64,000 bases of DNA from Streptomyces mirabilis (GTDB lineage Bacteria > Actinomycetota > Actinomycetes > Streptomycetales > Streptomycetaceae): contig NZ_JBCJKP010000001.1 in assembly GCF_039503195.1 (NCBI RefSeq), positions 8,618,001 to 8,682,000 on the forward strand, read 5' to 3'. The notes under the pieces are model-generated. The model was not told where the DNA came from. It was given only the letters and a program-made list of their open reading frames with translations, and did no database searches. Numbering within the stretch: the stretch's first letter is position 1; each line of letters opens with the position of its first letter. The position numbers and the translations under genes are program-made. Positions 1-8,821 of this stretch are shown one piece after another.

Positions 1-824
1 CTGCCGGACGAGATCGGGATGGTCTTGATCGTCTTGCCGTCCCGTACGACGGTCATCTGCTTCGTCTTGGCGTCGACCGTGCTGATCTGGCTCCGGCCGA
101 TCTTGAACGTGACCGTCTTCTGGATGCCGTGGAGATTGAGCGTGACGGTGACGGTGGAGCCGGGCTTCCAGTAGTGGTTGGGACGGAAGTCCAGGCGGTC
201 GTCGTTGAACCAGTGGCCGACGACCTGCTGGCCGCTGCTGGAGCTGACCTGGATCTTCGACTCCATGGCGGCCTTGTTGCTGATCGCCTTGTCGAAGTTG
301 ACGGTCACCGGCATGCCCACGCCGACGGTCGAGCCGTCCTCGGGGGAGAGGTGCCCGATGAAGTCGTTCGCCGGGGAGACCGTGGTGATCGTGGCGTTCC
401 CGGTGGCGGAGCGGCCCTTGGCGTCCTTGGCCTCCGCGGCGACCTGATACTTGGTGGACCGCTCCAGGTGGCTGTTCGGCTTCCAGGACGTGCCGTCGGC
501 GGACAGGGTGCCCGGAACCTCGGCACCGGTCGCGACGGCGATCATGGTCACGTTGGTGAGCCTGCCGTTGCTGACGGTGACCTTGACGGAGTCGTTGATC
601 CCGACGTCGTAGGCGCCTTCCTTGGGCGTGATCCTTATTCGGGCGTCGGAAGCCTCCTGGGTGGCCGCCCGATCCGCCCACGCCTGCGGTTTCGGGTGAT
701 TCCCGGCGTTGTTACCGCTGGTCGCAGCGTTGCTGGTACCGCCGAGGGCCGTGAGCGAGAGCACACCGCCGAGTACACCGACCGCAGCCACCAGCCGGGT
801 GCGTCCTTTACGTGCCGTGATCAA
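1..824 (-). CDS. L,D-transpeptidase precursor with Ig-like domain (partial, 5' part only)
   Basis: The protein should cross-link peptidoglycan outside the membrane by forming 3-3 links. The visible part starts with a basic stretch and a hydrophobic signal segment (about residues 8-30). Two beta-rich Ig-like domains follow, the second carrying the motifs TVGVGMPVTVNFD, HWFNDD and YWKPGS, which are typical of actinobacterial Ldt proteins. The reading frame leaves the left edge just as the ErfK/YbiS/YkuD catalytic domain begins, so the catalytic Cys cannot be seen. I chose the TTG at 824, which has GGGAGAAG just upstream. An in-frame GTG at 842 is possible but has a poorer ribosome binding site. 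Family call is confident; the exact start is not. Confidence 0.85.
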   Translation of the reverse strand, partial: MITARKGRTRLVAAVGVLGGVLSLTALGGTSNAATSGNNAGNHPKPQAWADRAATQEASDARIRITPKEGAYDVGINDSVKVTVSNGRLTNVTMIAVATGAEVPGTLSADGTSWKPNSHLERSTKYQVAAEAKDAKGRSATGNATITTVSPANDFIGHLSPEDGSTVGVGMPVTVNFDKAISNKAAMESKIQVSSSSGQQVVGHWFNDDRLDFRPNHYWKPGSTVTVTLNLHGIQKTVTFKIGRSQISTVDAKTKQMTVVRDGKTIKTIPISSG

Positions 825-886
825 GCGCTTCTCCCGTGTCACTGGTCGTTGAATCCCTGGAGCTGGATGCCGAGGGAGTGCAGCTA

Positions 887-927
887 GTTATAAAACTCTT
901 TATATGGGTTCATCCGTCCTTAAATGA
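887..927. promoter_or_regulatory. A+T-rich tract upstream of the L,D-transpeptidase
   Basis: This short stretch (around TTATAAAACTCTTTATATG) is strikingly A+T-rich for this genome. It lies 60-100 bp upstream of the transpeptidase start, where a promoter is expected. No confident -35/-10 pair was assigned. Confidence 0.3.
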
Positions 928-1046
928 GCAAATTGTGGTGAAGGCCACGCGCCGTCGAGCTCGTCGCCGAGGCCCTGCTCGACTGACGGACGGTGCGTAG
1001 TCGATCCGCTCTCGCCGCCCGGAGCCGGTCATGACGGGCGCCCGGT

Positions 1047-1239
1047 TCAGGCGGAGCGCCCGGCCGATGTTCTGCACGATCTCGACCTGGGAGCCGCGGG
1101 TGTCGGCGAAGCAGATGGCCTCCACTCCGCGCTCGCCGGTGATGTCGACGCCTTCCCCGAGGACCCGCCCGGAGGCGAGGAAGGCCCTGTGTACGCGCTG
1201 GCCCGCGGCGTCGATGCCGTGGGCGAACTGCCGAAGCAC
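1047..1239 (-). pseudogene. DEAD/DEAH-box helicase C-terminal fragment
   Basis: The translation contains GRVLGEGVDITGERGVEAI followed by FADTRGSQVEIVQNIGRAL. These are motifs V and VI of the helicase C domain (EGVD and Q-x-x-GRALR). The Walker motifs and the N-terminal RecA domain are missing, and the similarity fades after RALRLN. This is a 60-70 residue relic of a superfamily 2 helicase. Its edge at about 1240 abuts a histidine kinase fragment on the other strand, so a recombination junction lies there. Confidence 0.7.
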
Positions 1240-1240
1240 T

Positions 1241-2090
1241 TGACATCCTCGGCCTGTCCGAGGTCGAGGCGGGGAAGATGGATATCAGCCCCGAGCGCTT
1301 CCGGCTGCGTCAGCTGCTGGACTACCTGGAGTCCGCCTTCCGCCCCCTGAGCTCCCACAAAGGACCGGAGTTCCGGGTCGTCACGGCCCCTGGGGCCCCG
1401 TCCGAACCGGTCACCGACGAGTCCCGGCTGCGCCAGGTACTCCGAACCTGCTCTCCAACGCGGTGAAGTTCACCGAGGCAGGCATGTCGAGCTGCGGATC
1501 GAACCCGTCGACAGGGCCGCCGCCGACCTGCCCGACTTCGTCCGCCGCGGCAGCCCCGCCCCGGCCTTCCGGGTCAGCGACACCGGCATCGGCATCTCGG
1601 ACCAGCACCTGGAGAACATCTTCGGTGCCTTTCAGCAGGCCTATGGCACCACCAGCCGCGAGCCGGAGGAACGGCCTGGGCCTGTCCATCTGCCGCGAGA
1701 TCGCCTACCTGCTCGGTGGCTCCATCCACGCCCGGAGCACCCAAGACGAGGGCAGCTGTTTCACCCTGTACCTGCCGACCGTGCACCCGCCGTCCAGGAC
1801 ACGGCGGCCCCACCGGCAGCCGCCGCAGCCCCTGCGCGGCAGGGCCCGGCGCCGAGCCGCGCGCCGCGGCACCGCACCCGGCAGCCTGGGACGCCACGGC
1901 GAAGCCGGCCTCGCCGCGGACACCCATGGCGCGCCACCCGCAGGGCGCCGCGTGCTGGTCGTCGAGGCCAGCCCACGAGGGCCGGCCGCTGTCCCTGCGG
2001 ACCGAGCGTGCCGTCGCCGACCTGCCCGTGCCCCCCACGCCCGTCCGGGTGGACACCGCCGCCGATCCCGGGGAGGCGGCTGCCTCCACG
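1241..2090 (+). pseudogene. Hybrid sensor histidine kinase remnant, multiply frameshifted
   Basis: Pieces in different frames line up with one large Streptomyces hybrid histidine kinase. First comes the end of the dimerisation region ([20 protein letters not shown]), then the ATPase N box (around VKFTEAG), the G1 box ([13 protein letters not shown]) and [13 protein letters not shown]. The G2 region follows ([19 protein letters not shown]), then the linker to the receiver domains ([25 protein letters not shown]). At least three frame changes separate these blocks and the sensor half is absent, so the gene is dead. The fragment starts at the helicase junction and ends where an inverted receiver fragment begins. 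Confidence 0.75.
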
Positions 2091-2165
2091 CCTTCACGGC
2101 CGTTCTCGGCGTACAGGACGCGCATGCCTGACCGAGCCAGCGTTTGGCCGGCGTCGAGACTTTGT
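2091..2165 (-). pseudogene. Inverted response-regulator receiver fragment
   Basis: On the minus strand the peptide [20 protein letters not shown] matches the beta2-alpha2 part of a receiver domain as found at the C-terminus of hybrid kinases. The kinase relic next to it is on the plus strand and stops exactly where this piece starts. The simplest reading is that the 3' end of the same kinase, or a close copy, was inverted during decay. Confidence 0.5.
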
Positions 2166-2183
2166 CTCACCTGGCTATGTGCC

Positions 2184-3098
2184 TCACCTGTCGGTGATCT
2201 CGGAGAGCCAGGCCGTGTCCTCCGGGCCCGACGCCTCGGGGCCGGGCTCGGGCAGCCGGCGGACCTCTCCCGTACGCAGGGCGACCGTGGCCCGTGGCCG
2301 CATCGGCCCGTCGCCCCTGCGTGAGAGCAGGACGAGGTCCCAGACTGTCGCCGTCATGGCGTCGAACCGGGTGACGCAGTCGGCGGTGACGCGCCGCGGA
2401 TCCCGGGTCCGGCCCAGGGACAGATGTGGGGTGAAGTTCTCGGAGGGCCCACGACAACGCGGGAACCGCTGCCGCAGCACGCGGTGCAGGTCCGCCCACG
2501 GCGCCTTGCCGGCCGCCGTCGGGTCGAGCCACACGGTGAAGTACGCCCTGTGCCGGAAGGTGCGCACCCCGTCCAGTCGGGCGGTGAAGACCGGCGTCTC
2601 GGCCGTCGCCGCGGCGAGCAGCGGGGCCGCCCGCTCGAAGTCGGACTCCGGCACGAAGCCGAAGAGCACATTGACGTGCGGCGGCCAGCGGTGGATCTGC
2701 GGATCGTAGTCCCGGCGGATGTCCTGGATCGGCGGCCACAGCTCCGCGGGCGGGATCCAGGCCACCGCAGTGCGGGCCGTCGGGGACACGTCGAGGACGC
2801 CGGCGGGCTCGAGCCTGTCGGAGCTCGTGCCGAAAGTCAGGTCCGCTTGCGGGTCCCGCACCCGGCCGGCGCCCGACGCGTCGACGCGGTCCACACCCGT
2901 GGCCCGGTCCCAGACCACCTCGCCGTCCGCCTCGATGAACACCACCCGGTGCCACGGGATGTCGCCCCCGGGCACGAAGGAAGACAGCGGGATGCGTTTG
3001 AGGGCATCCCCGCGCTGGCTGATCCCCAGCACGAACCGGCCCGGGTCGAACCGCGGGTCCCAGCGGACCCGGTGATAGATCTCGTCGCTGGTCCGCAT
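2184..3098 (-). CDS. RNA-end-processing protein: MJ1316 (RCED, ex-DUF504) domain fused to a 2H phosphoesterase
   Basis: A protein of 304 aa. Residues 1-70 ([18 protein letters not shown], then [16 protein letters not shown]) match the MJ1316 domain, proposed to recognise 2',3'-cyclic phosphate ends of RNA. Residues 115-260 are a 2'-5' RNA ligase/cyclic phosphodiesterase-like 2H fold. Its two histidine motifs are HVN at H141 and HLS at H225; the Asn in the first replaces the usual Ser/Thr. A role in RNA repair or end trimming is inferred from this pairing. Start: the ATG at 3098 follows GAGGAGGCGTG; an upstream in-frame ATG at 3179 would add an implausible basic tail. It stands alone, convergent with the pseudogenes to its left. 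Confidence 0.8.
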   Translation of the reverse strand: MRTSDEIYHRVRWDPRFDPGRFVLGISQRGDALKRIPLSSFVPGGDIPWHRVVFIEADGEVVWDRATGVDRVDASGAGRVRDPQADLTFGTSSDRLEPAGVLDVSPTARTAVAWIPPAELWPPIQDIRRDYDPQIHRWPPHVNVLFGFVPESDFERAAPLLAAATAETPVFTARLDGVRTFRHRAYFTVWLDPTAAGKAPWADLHRVLRQRFPRCRGPSENFTPHLSLGRTRDPRRVTADCVTRFDAMTATVWDLVLLSRRGDGPMRPRATVALRTGEVRRLPEPGPEASGPEDTAWLSEITDR

Positions 3099-3367
3099 CA
3101 CGCCTCCTCGCCCGCCTTCACACCTTCTCTTCCTCCAGGGTGCCGCCCACCCTGCCTTCGACGGTTGTTCCGCTCGCACCGCGACGCATCAGGTGCGGTG
3201 CGCCACGGGGGACGGCAAGGAGAGCCGGTGCGCGTGTGCGGTGAGCACCCGCGGCAGCGTGGCCGTACCTCTTCTCGGCGTCCTGTCGGTTCTGGGACCG
3301 GCTTGTTCGTCGCGGCCGGTAGCGTGGCAACGAGACAGAGCCCTGCGAAAGACAAGAGCGGGAAACC

Positions 3368-5542
3368 ATGCGGATGATCTTCAATCCCGCGGAGGAGAAC
3401 GAGTACCAGGCGGTGTGTGGTCTTCTTGTCCACCGGTTCGAACAGTGGGCCCGGGAGAAGGGGATCGACGCCGATCCGTTCGTCGTCGAAGCCGCGCTGG
3501 ACTACCGCCATCTCGGTACGCCGGACGGCAGGCTGGGACTGTGGGACCGGCCGCGCATCGAGGAGTTCCTGCTGGACTGGGTTCCGCGGACGGTGACCGT
3601 ACTTCCCGACGAGGAGCCCGCCGATGCGCCAGGCACTTTGCGGTGCCTGCTGCGGTATCTGGACGACGTCCATCTTGCCGATCCCCGAGGGGCGTCCCTG
3701 CCCGAGGTGCTGGAGGCCGTCGACGCGGCGGCGCCCCGCTACGCGGAGGCGATGGCCGACCGCAGCCTCTGGGGCCTGGCGAAGTTCTGGATCACCACCG
3801 CCGCGGAGCAGGGCGTCGACGTCCACGACGAGCAGGCGTTGCAGGACTTCGTGGGGCGGGCACGGGGCGGCGAGGTGCCCTACGACCCGGAGGTGCTTCA
3901 GACCATCGTCGAGCGGCACACGCGGAGTTCCGGGCCGGTACGGTCCGAGCCTCAGCTCCCGGTCGCGCTCCCGGGCGACGATGTCCTGCGGGAGCAGGCC
4001 GGCCGGTCACCGGTCCTGCGGCAGCTGCGCGAGCTGGCCGAGTGGGCCGGGAGCGACCGCAGAACGCTCACCGGTTCCGGCAGGCTGCGTCTGTCGGATG
4101 CCCGGGACCTCGTAGAGCGGCTGAACACCGGAGATGACACGGACTCGGTCCGCTCGTCCGCGGACCTGCCGCGCCTCGACCTCCTTGTGGAGTGGGCGAA
4201 GACAGCCAGGCTGATACGAGTCGCCAAGGGGAGGCTGTACGCGGTGGCCGAGGCTGAGCCTGTACTGAACGACCCGCTTGCACTGTGGCGGCGCGCGTTC
4301 GACGCGTTCCGCGAGCTGCCCAGCCCAGTGAGGCGCGGGCGCGGCGGCAGGTACGGAGAATCCGTGCTGTTCGTCGAGTACGCCCTGTGCGACGTCGTCC
4401 TGCCCGACGTACTGGCAACCCTCTACAGCCTGCCGTACCCCATGCCCTGGCCCGGGCTGCGGGACAGCGTCCACCTCGCCCACCGCTCGAGTTGCCCGCT
4501 CGAGGTCTTCGCGACGGACTCCATCGGGTTCGAACAGGCCGATGACGATCTACGCACCGTGCTGGGTGTTTTGGAGGACCTGGGGGCGATCGAGTGCCAC
4601 CAGGGGATGGCCGACCCCGTGTTTGCGGGTCTGGCGACGAGCGAGAACGGCCTCGAGGGGTGGGCCGGAATACCGACCGAGGGCGATGACGACCTCGAGA
4701 CGCCGTCCGGCATACTGCCAGGGACGCCGACCGGACTTGCCGGGCTGCTGAACGACGCCCTGCCGGACGAGACCCTGTCGGGTGACGCCCTGTCGAGGGA
4801 CGCTCAGCTGGATGACGAGGACACCCAGCGGGTCCGGAAACTGACGTCCGAACTGAGCTCGGGCCCGGTCGAGTTGATCCGTCTCACTGACCTCGGAACG
4901 GACTCCGTGCGCCGTCGGCTGCTGGCCGAAGGCCGGGATGCCCCCCTGATCGGCGAGCTTGCCCAGGCCTCGCCGGCCGGTTTGCTGGGCGTCCTCGCCG
5001 ATCACTACGACCCAGAGTCCGCCCGGGCGGAGCTCGCCGCGTGGATCGCCGTCCACGGCGACCGGTCCGCGGCGCTGGAGCAGCTCGTCCACGCGGTGCG
5101 GACCATGCCGTTCCGTACCCGGGCCGAGGCCATGCTGGACGTCCTCGTCTCATCGCTCGACGACGGGGAGCTCCTGCTGCGAAGCCTGCGTTCGGATTCC
5201 TGGCTGGCTCCCACCGCGCTGAGCCTCCTGGCACGCCGGGAGATTCTCACCCCCGAGGACCTCACGGAGCCGGAAAGCCTGCTCATGGTCGCTGAGAGCC
5301 TGTTGCAGCTCTGTGAGGCGACCGGCGCCGACGGGGTGAGGGAAGTACTACGCCAACAAGGTCGCGAGGCCGAAGAGGCCCTCCGGGCGGCTCTGGCCTC
5401 CGGTCACCCGGACCGGGAGGGCCTCGCGGACCTTCAGGCCCTCGCCGAGCGTGTGCCCCGGGAGCGCAAGGCCCACGTCGGCCTTGTTCAGCAGCGCGGC
5501 CACCGAGAGAACGGCAGACGGGGCGGCAGGCGGCGCCGCTGA
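3368..5542 (+). CDS. Large conserved-looking protein of unknown function (724 aa)
   Basis: I do not recognise a named domain. The protein is acidic and soluble, with no signal peptide or membrane segment. The N-terminal third (RFEQWAREKGIDADPFVVEAALDY) and a central part rich in LxxL helices look globular. Residues 440-500 are a low-complexity Asp/Leu/Gly hinge with short repeats of the form SGDALSRDAQ. The C-terminal third (DHYDPESARAELAAWIAVHG onward) looks like an alpha-helical repeat. Codon usage is typical of the genome, so it is a real gene. The ATG at 3368 follows GCGGGAAACC. It has no operon partner. Confidence 0.75.
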   Translation: MRMIFNPAEENEYQAVCGLLVHRFEQWAREKGIDADPFVVEAALDYRHLGTPDGRLGLWDRPRIEEFLLDWVPRTVTVLPDEEPADAPGTLRCLLRYLDDVHLADPRGASLPEVLEAVDAAAPRYAEAMADRSLWGLAKFWITTAAEQGVDVHDEQALQDFVGRARGGEVPYDPEVLQTIVERHTRSSGPVRSEPQLPVALPGDDVLREQAGRSPVLRQLRELAEWAGSDRRTLTGSGRLRLSDARDLVERLNTGDDTDSVRSSADLPRLDLLVEWAKTARLIRVAKGRLYAVAEAEPVLNDPLALWRRAFDAFRELPSPVRRGRGGRYGESVLFVEYALCDVVLPDVLATLYSLPYPMPWPGLRDSVHLAHRSSCPLEVFATDSIGFEQADDDLRTVLGVLEDLGAIECHQGMADPVFAGLATSENGLEGWAGIPTEGDDDLETPSGILPGTPTGLAGLLNDALPDETLSGDALSRDAQLDDEDTQRVRKLTSELSSGPVELIRLTDLGTDSVRRRLLAEGRDAPLIGELAQASPAGLLGVLADHYDPESARAELAAWIAVHGDRSAALEQLVHAVRTMPFRTRAEAMLDVLVSSLDDGELLLRSLRSDSWLAPTALSLLARREILTPEDLTEPESLLMVAESLLQLCEATGADGVREVLRQQGREAEEALRAALASGHPDREGLADLQALAERVPRERKAHVGLVQQRGHRENGRRGGRRRR

Positions 5543-5700
5543 GGACGAGCAGACCGGGCCGCAGCGAGCCCTCGCCCGGCCGACTCTCGGTCGGCACCAT
5601 CCGTGTTTCGTGCTCCACGGTGAGGTCATGGAGGGGCACCCCGGCAAGGGCGGACCCAGGTGGCCCCGGCAGTGCCTCGGTCGGCTCGTCGAGGGATGTC

Positions 5701-7221
5701 TCAGCGCCGCAGGTGCTCCAGGACGGATCGCACCGCTCGCTCCAAGGCATGGCGCGCCTGCTCGGTGTGGTCGATGGTCTCGAAACCGTGGTGGCCGAGC
5801 GGAACGTCGATCACCTCGACATCGGCGTCGCATTGCTCGGCGGCGGCCAGGAATTCCTCGACCGTGACCGCGATCTCCGCGCGCTCCAGCTCCACCCGGG
5901 TCAGGACGATCGGCAACCGTCCCGCGGTACGCACCGCGTCCGCCGGGCGGAACCGGGAATCGACAAGCCCCCAGTTCGGCAGTGGCGCGAGTATGGGATA
6001 GTTCGCCGCCACGCACCGCAACCACGGCGGAGGCGCCGCGAGCCAGTCCGCCGACAACAGCCCGCCACTGGAGAAGCACCACAGCCCCACGCGATCCCCG
6101 TCGACGCGCGGATCGGCCCGTACGAGGTCGACCGCTTCGGCTATGTCCTCGGCGGCCCGACCGTAGTCGGCTAGATCGTGCAGTCGATGGTCGAGCGTCA
6201 CGCCGACGGCCCCCAAACCCGCCACGTACTGGCCGTAGCCGACGAAGCCCGGCCAGTCTCGCGGAGTCGGCCGCACATCGGGGTGGACCGGGCCACCGTG
6301 CACGAACACCACGGCCGGCCGCGGGTGGTCGGCTTCAGCGAGGTCGTCGGGGAGGTGGAGTTCGACCCGTCCGACCCGCTCGCGAGGCCGCTCCGGTACC
6401 TCCATCAGGAAGGGGCGAAGGTGAGCCGGCTGTTCGTTCACCTTCGCGGTCACCCGGTGCCCTTCTCCCGCGGCGGCCCGCATCAGTGTCTCGGCCACCT
6501 CGTCGGGGCGGGAGAGCATCGGCCAGTGCCCGGTGTCGAGTTCGAAGAAGCTCACCCGGGGGTCGGTGAGCACCTGGAAGCGCGGGTCCCCCAGTCCCAC
6601 CAGGGCCTCGACCATGGCGATGCTCGAACCGTTGGCGGTGCACAGGACGCCGGTCTTCGGCACCTCGGAGACCGCTTTCGACAGGCGGAGCGGCTGGGTG
6701 AGCGTGCCCACCGGCTGCGGTACGGCGCGTGTCGCCAGCCGAGCCAGCACGGCGGGCGAGAGGCCGGCGACGCTGCCCCAGCGCTGCCACTCCTCAAGCG
6801 GCGGCGGGGGAATCCGCCAGTCGTCATCGGCCGGCCCGGCGCGGTGCAGCAGCCGGTCGCGGACCGCATGGTCGGGCACCAGGGTGAGGGCCTGATCGCC
6901 GTCCTGAGGCAGGCCGGCATCCAGGTGGACGATCCGGGCGATCCGTTCCGGGCGCCGGTCGGCGGCGCCGAGCACCGGGTAGATGCCGTAACAGTGACCG
7001 ACCAACACCACCTCTGCCGCGTCCGTCCGGTCGATCACCCGCAGCAGATCGTGGATGTGCGTCTCCAGGTCCGTGTCAGCTCCCGCCGCATGGCCGCGGT
7101 CACCCATGCCGGTGAGCGTCACCGCATACGCCCGTGCCCCCGACTCCCGCAGCCGATCGGCTACCGTCTGCCATATCCAGCTGCCGGTGTGGGCGCCCGC
7201 CACCAGGATGAATGCCGTCAT
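5701..7221 (-). CDS. Two-domain alpha/beta hydrolase fusion
   Basis: A 506 aa protein made of two alpha/beta hydrolase units. Domain 1 (about 1-250) opens with FILVAGAHTGSW and TLTGMGDRG like plant-esterase-type hydrolases. Its nucleophile elbow reads GHCYG, with Cys77 where Ser is normal, and the catalytic His lies in ELDTGHWPM. Domain 2 (about 265-506) has an HGGPVHPD oxyanion loop and the elbow CFSSGG. The substrate is unknown. The ATG at 7221 follows GGAGACATCG. It is transcribed divergently from the MerR gene across 96 bp and is probably its target. Confidence 0.8.
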   Translation of the reverse strand: MTAFILVAGAHTGSWIWQTVADRLRESGARAYAVTLTGMGDRGHAAGADTDLETHIHDLLRVIDRTDAAEVVLVGHCYGIYPVLGAADRRPERIARIVHLDAGLPQDGDQALTLVPDHAVRDRLLHRAGPADDDWRIPPPPLEEWQRWGSVAGLSPAVLARLATRAVPQPVGTLTQPLRLSKAVSEVPKTGVLCTANGSSIAMVEALVGLGDPRFQVLTDPRVSFFELDTGHWPMLSRPDEVAETLMRAAAGEGHRVTAKVNEQPAHLRPFLMEVPERPRERVGRVELHLPDDLAEADHPRPAVVFVHGGPVHPDVRPTPRDWPGFVGYGQYVAGLGAVGVTLDHRLHDLADYGRAAEDIAEAVDLVRADPRVDGDRVGLWCFSSGGLLSADWLAAPPPWLRCVAANYPILAPLPNWGLVDSRFRPADAVRTAGRLPIVLTRVELERAEIAVTVEEFLAAAEQCDADVEVIDVPLGHHGFETIDHTEQARHALERAVRSVLEHLRR

Positions 7222-7291
7222 CGATGTCTCCTCGCACGCCGTGGTCGCAGGGCCGTCCGTACCGGCCGTCCGCGCTCGTCGGTACGGTAGG

Positions 7292-7311
7292 AACTCCCCC
7301 TGAGGGAGGTT
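7292..7311. promoter_or_regulatory. Probable MerR operator in the divergent promoter
   Basis: The inverted repeat AACTCCCCCTGAGGGAGGTT (arms AAC-TCCC and GGGA-GTT) sits between the hydrolase and merR-type starts. MerR proteins bind such dyads inside an over-long promoter spacer. The right arm also supplies GGGAGG, which serves as ribosome binding site for the GTG at 7318. Confidence 0.5.
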
Positions 7312-7317
7312 CAAGTC

Positions 7318-8232
7318 GTGCGCCCTGAAAGCACATGGAGCATCGGAGAGCTCGCCGAGCACGCGGGCGTCACCGTCAAGACCGTCCGCTTCTACTCGGA
7401 CCGCGGTCTGCTGCCCGAGGCCGCCCGCAGCACAGGCGGCCACCGCAGGTACGGCCCCGAGGCACTCGACCGGCTCCACCTGATCCGCTCCCTGCGCACC
7501 CTCGACCTGCCGGTCCCCGAAGTAGGCCGGATCCTCGATCAGGAGGACACCCTGGAGGACGTCGTCGCGGGGCAGCTGCGGCAGATCGGCTCGCGGCTGG
7601 CTGCCCTGCGCTGGCAGGAGGCAGCCCTCCAACTGCTCCAGGACTGTGCCCCCGAGGAACGCGCCGAGCGACTGCGGCTGATCGGCGCCGTGTCCGTCCC
7701 GCCCAGCACAGCCGCACTGGCACGCTTCTGGCGGCGCTGGCTGCCGCCGCGGCTCCCGGCCCGGCTGGTCTCCGCCGTCGTCGAACACGCAGTTCCACAG
7801 CTCCCCGAAGGCCCGACACCGTCCCAGGTGCTGGCCTTCACCCGGCTGCACGCCCTCGTCTCCGCCCCCTGCCCCGGTACCGGTCACGGTCAGCCCGCGG
7901 CGCACGGGTCCGACGGGGGCCGCCCGGCCGTGCTCTACGACGGCCTTGTCGAGGCGTATGCGCTGGCATCGCCACAACTGCGGGCGCAGCGGCCACCGCA
8001 CGAGGGCGAGGCACTCGACTGCTTCGTCTCCGCCTATGCCCGCTCACGCGGCACGCGGGACACTCCCGCCTTCCGCCGGGGACTCAGCCGGGTGCTGGCC
8101 GCGGATCCCCGTATCGACCGCTACTGGGAACTCACCGCCGAGCTGTCCAGCCCGTCGGAACCGACCGCCGGAGCCGCGCACGACTGGCTCTGCGCCGCGC
8201 TGGACACCCAGACCGCCGGGCCGGCGGTCTGA
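7318..8232 (+). CDS. MerR-family transcriptional regulator
   Basis: The 304 aa protein has a canonical MerR winged helix at residues 7-75: SIGELAEHAGVTVKTVRFYS, then GLLPEAARSTGGHRRY. It continues into a dimerisation helix and a long C-terminal region (about 130-304) with no cysteine cluster for metal sensing, so an organic effector is more likely. The GTG start at 7318 follows GGGAGG. It is divergent from the double hydrolase and probably controls it and itself. Confidence 0.88.
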   Translation: MRPESTWSIGELAEHAGVTVKTVRFYSDRGLLPEAARSTGGHRRYGPEALDRLHLIRSLRTLDLPVPEVGRILDQEDTLEDVVAGQLRQIGSRLAALRWQEAALQLLQDCAPEERAERLRLIGAVSVPPSTAALARFWRRWLPPRLPARLVSAVVEHAVPQLPEGPTPSQVLAFTRLHALVSAPCPGTGHGQPAAHGSDGGRPAVLYDGLVEAYALASPQLRAQRPPHEGEALDCFVSAYARSRGTRDTPAFRRGLSRVLAADPRIDRYWELTAELSSPSEPTAGAAHDWLCAALDTQTAGPAV

Positions 8233-8288
8233 ACCGGGTGCCTTCCCCGGCGGTCTGAACCCGGTGCCCTCCCCGGCGGCCGGAGACC
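8221..8288 (+). repeat. 26-bp tandem duplication over the MerR stop codon
   Basis: The unit beginning CCGGCGGTCTGAAC occurs at 8221 and again at 8247 with two base differences, and a partial third copy starts at 8273. The first copy carries the TGA stop of the MerR gene. It is a local duplication at a gene end. Confidence 0.75.
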
Positions 8289-8389
8289 AGGGCCTTGCCC
8301 GTCCCCGGCAACGGTCGGCACGGGCGCCCTGCGGGGCTCGCCGCCCAGGACGCACAATCCACCGACTCAAGGGCGACATCTCACTCGCG

Positions 8390-8808
8390 GACGCGTTCGT
8401 CGGCGGTGCACGGCGGCCACCGCAGGGGGTTCGGGGCCGTCCAGGCCCTGCCCATGCGCCTGCGGGACGAGACCGTCGGTGCCCTGAACCTCTTCCGTGC
8501 GACCCCCGGCCCCTTCGACCTGGCCGCTACCCCGCTCGCCCAGGCCCTGGCCGACGTCGCCACCATCAGCCTGCTGCGACAACGTGCCGGCCGGCGCAGC
8601 ACCGTCCTCAACGAACAGCTGCAGACCGCGCTGAACAGCCGCGTACTGATCGAACAGGCCAAGGGAAGACACTCCGAACGCCAGAGCATCGACATCGAAC
8701 AGGCCTTCCGCCCTGCGCGGCTGTGCCCGTTCCCACAACCGGCGCCTGTCCGACATGGCCCCCGCCTTCATCGACGACTCCGAACCCCTCCCCGGCCTGG
8801 GCGCCTGA
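8390..8808 (+). pseudogene. GAF-ANTAR regulator remnant
   Basis: The readable part starts inside the GAF domain (GFGAVQALPMRLRDETVGAL) and runs through LADVATISLLRQR into the ANTAR helix (LQTALNSRVLIEQAKG). A frameshift near 8720 moves the ANTAR end to another frame, which reads RSHNRRLSDMAPAFID and ends with TGA at 8806. The N-terminal half of the GAF domain is missing. The intact protein would have been an RNA-binding antiterminator with a sensory GAF domain. Confidence 0.75.
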
Positions 8809-8821
8809 CCACCCGGCCCCG

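Noticed and set aside
129..887. Long plus-strand frame over the L,D-transpeptidase
   Set aside because: It is the antisense shadow of the minus-strand gene. Its translation is rich in Gly, Val, Arg and Asp with no family match, while the minus frame gives a clear Ig-like Ldt protein.
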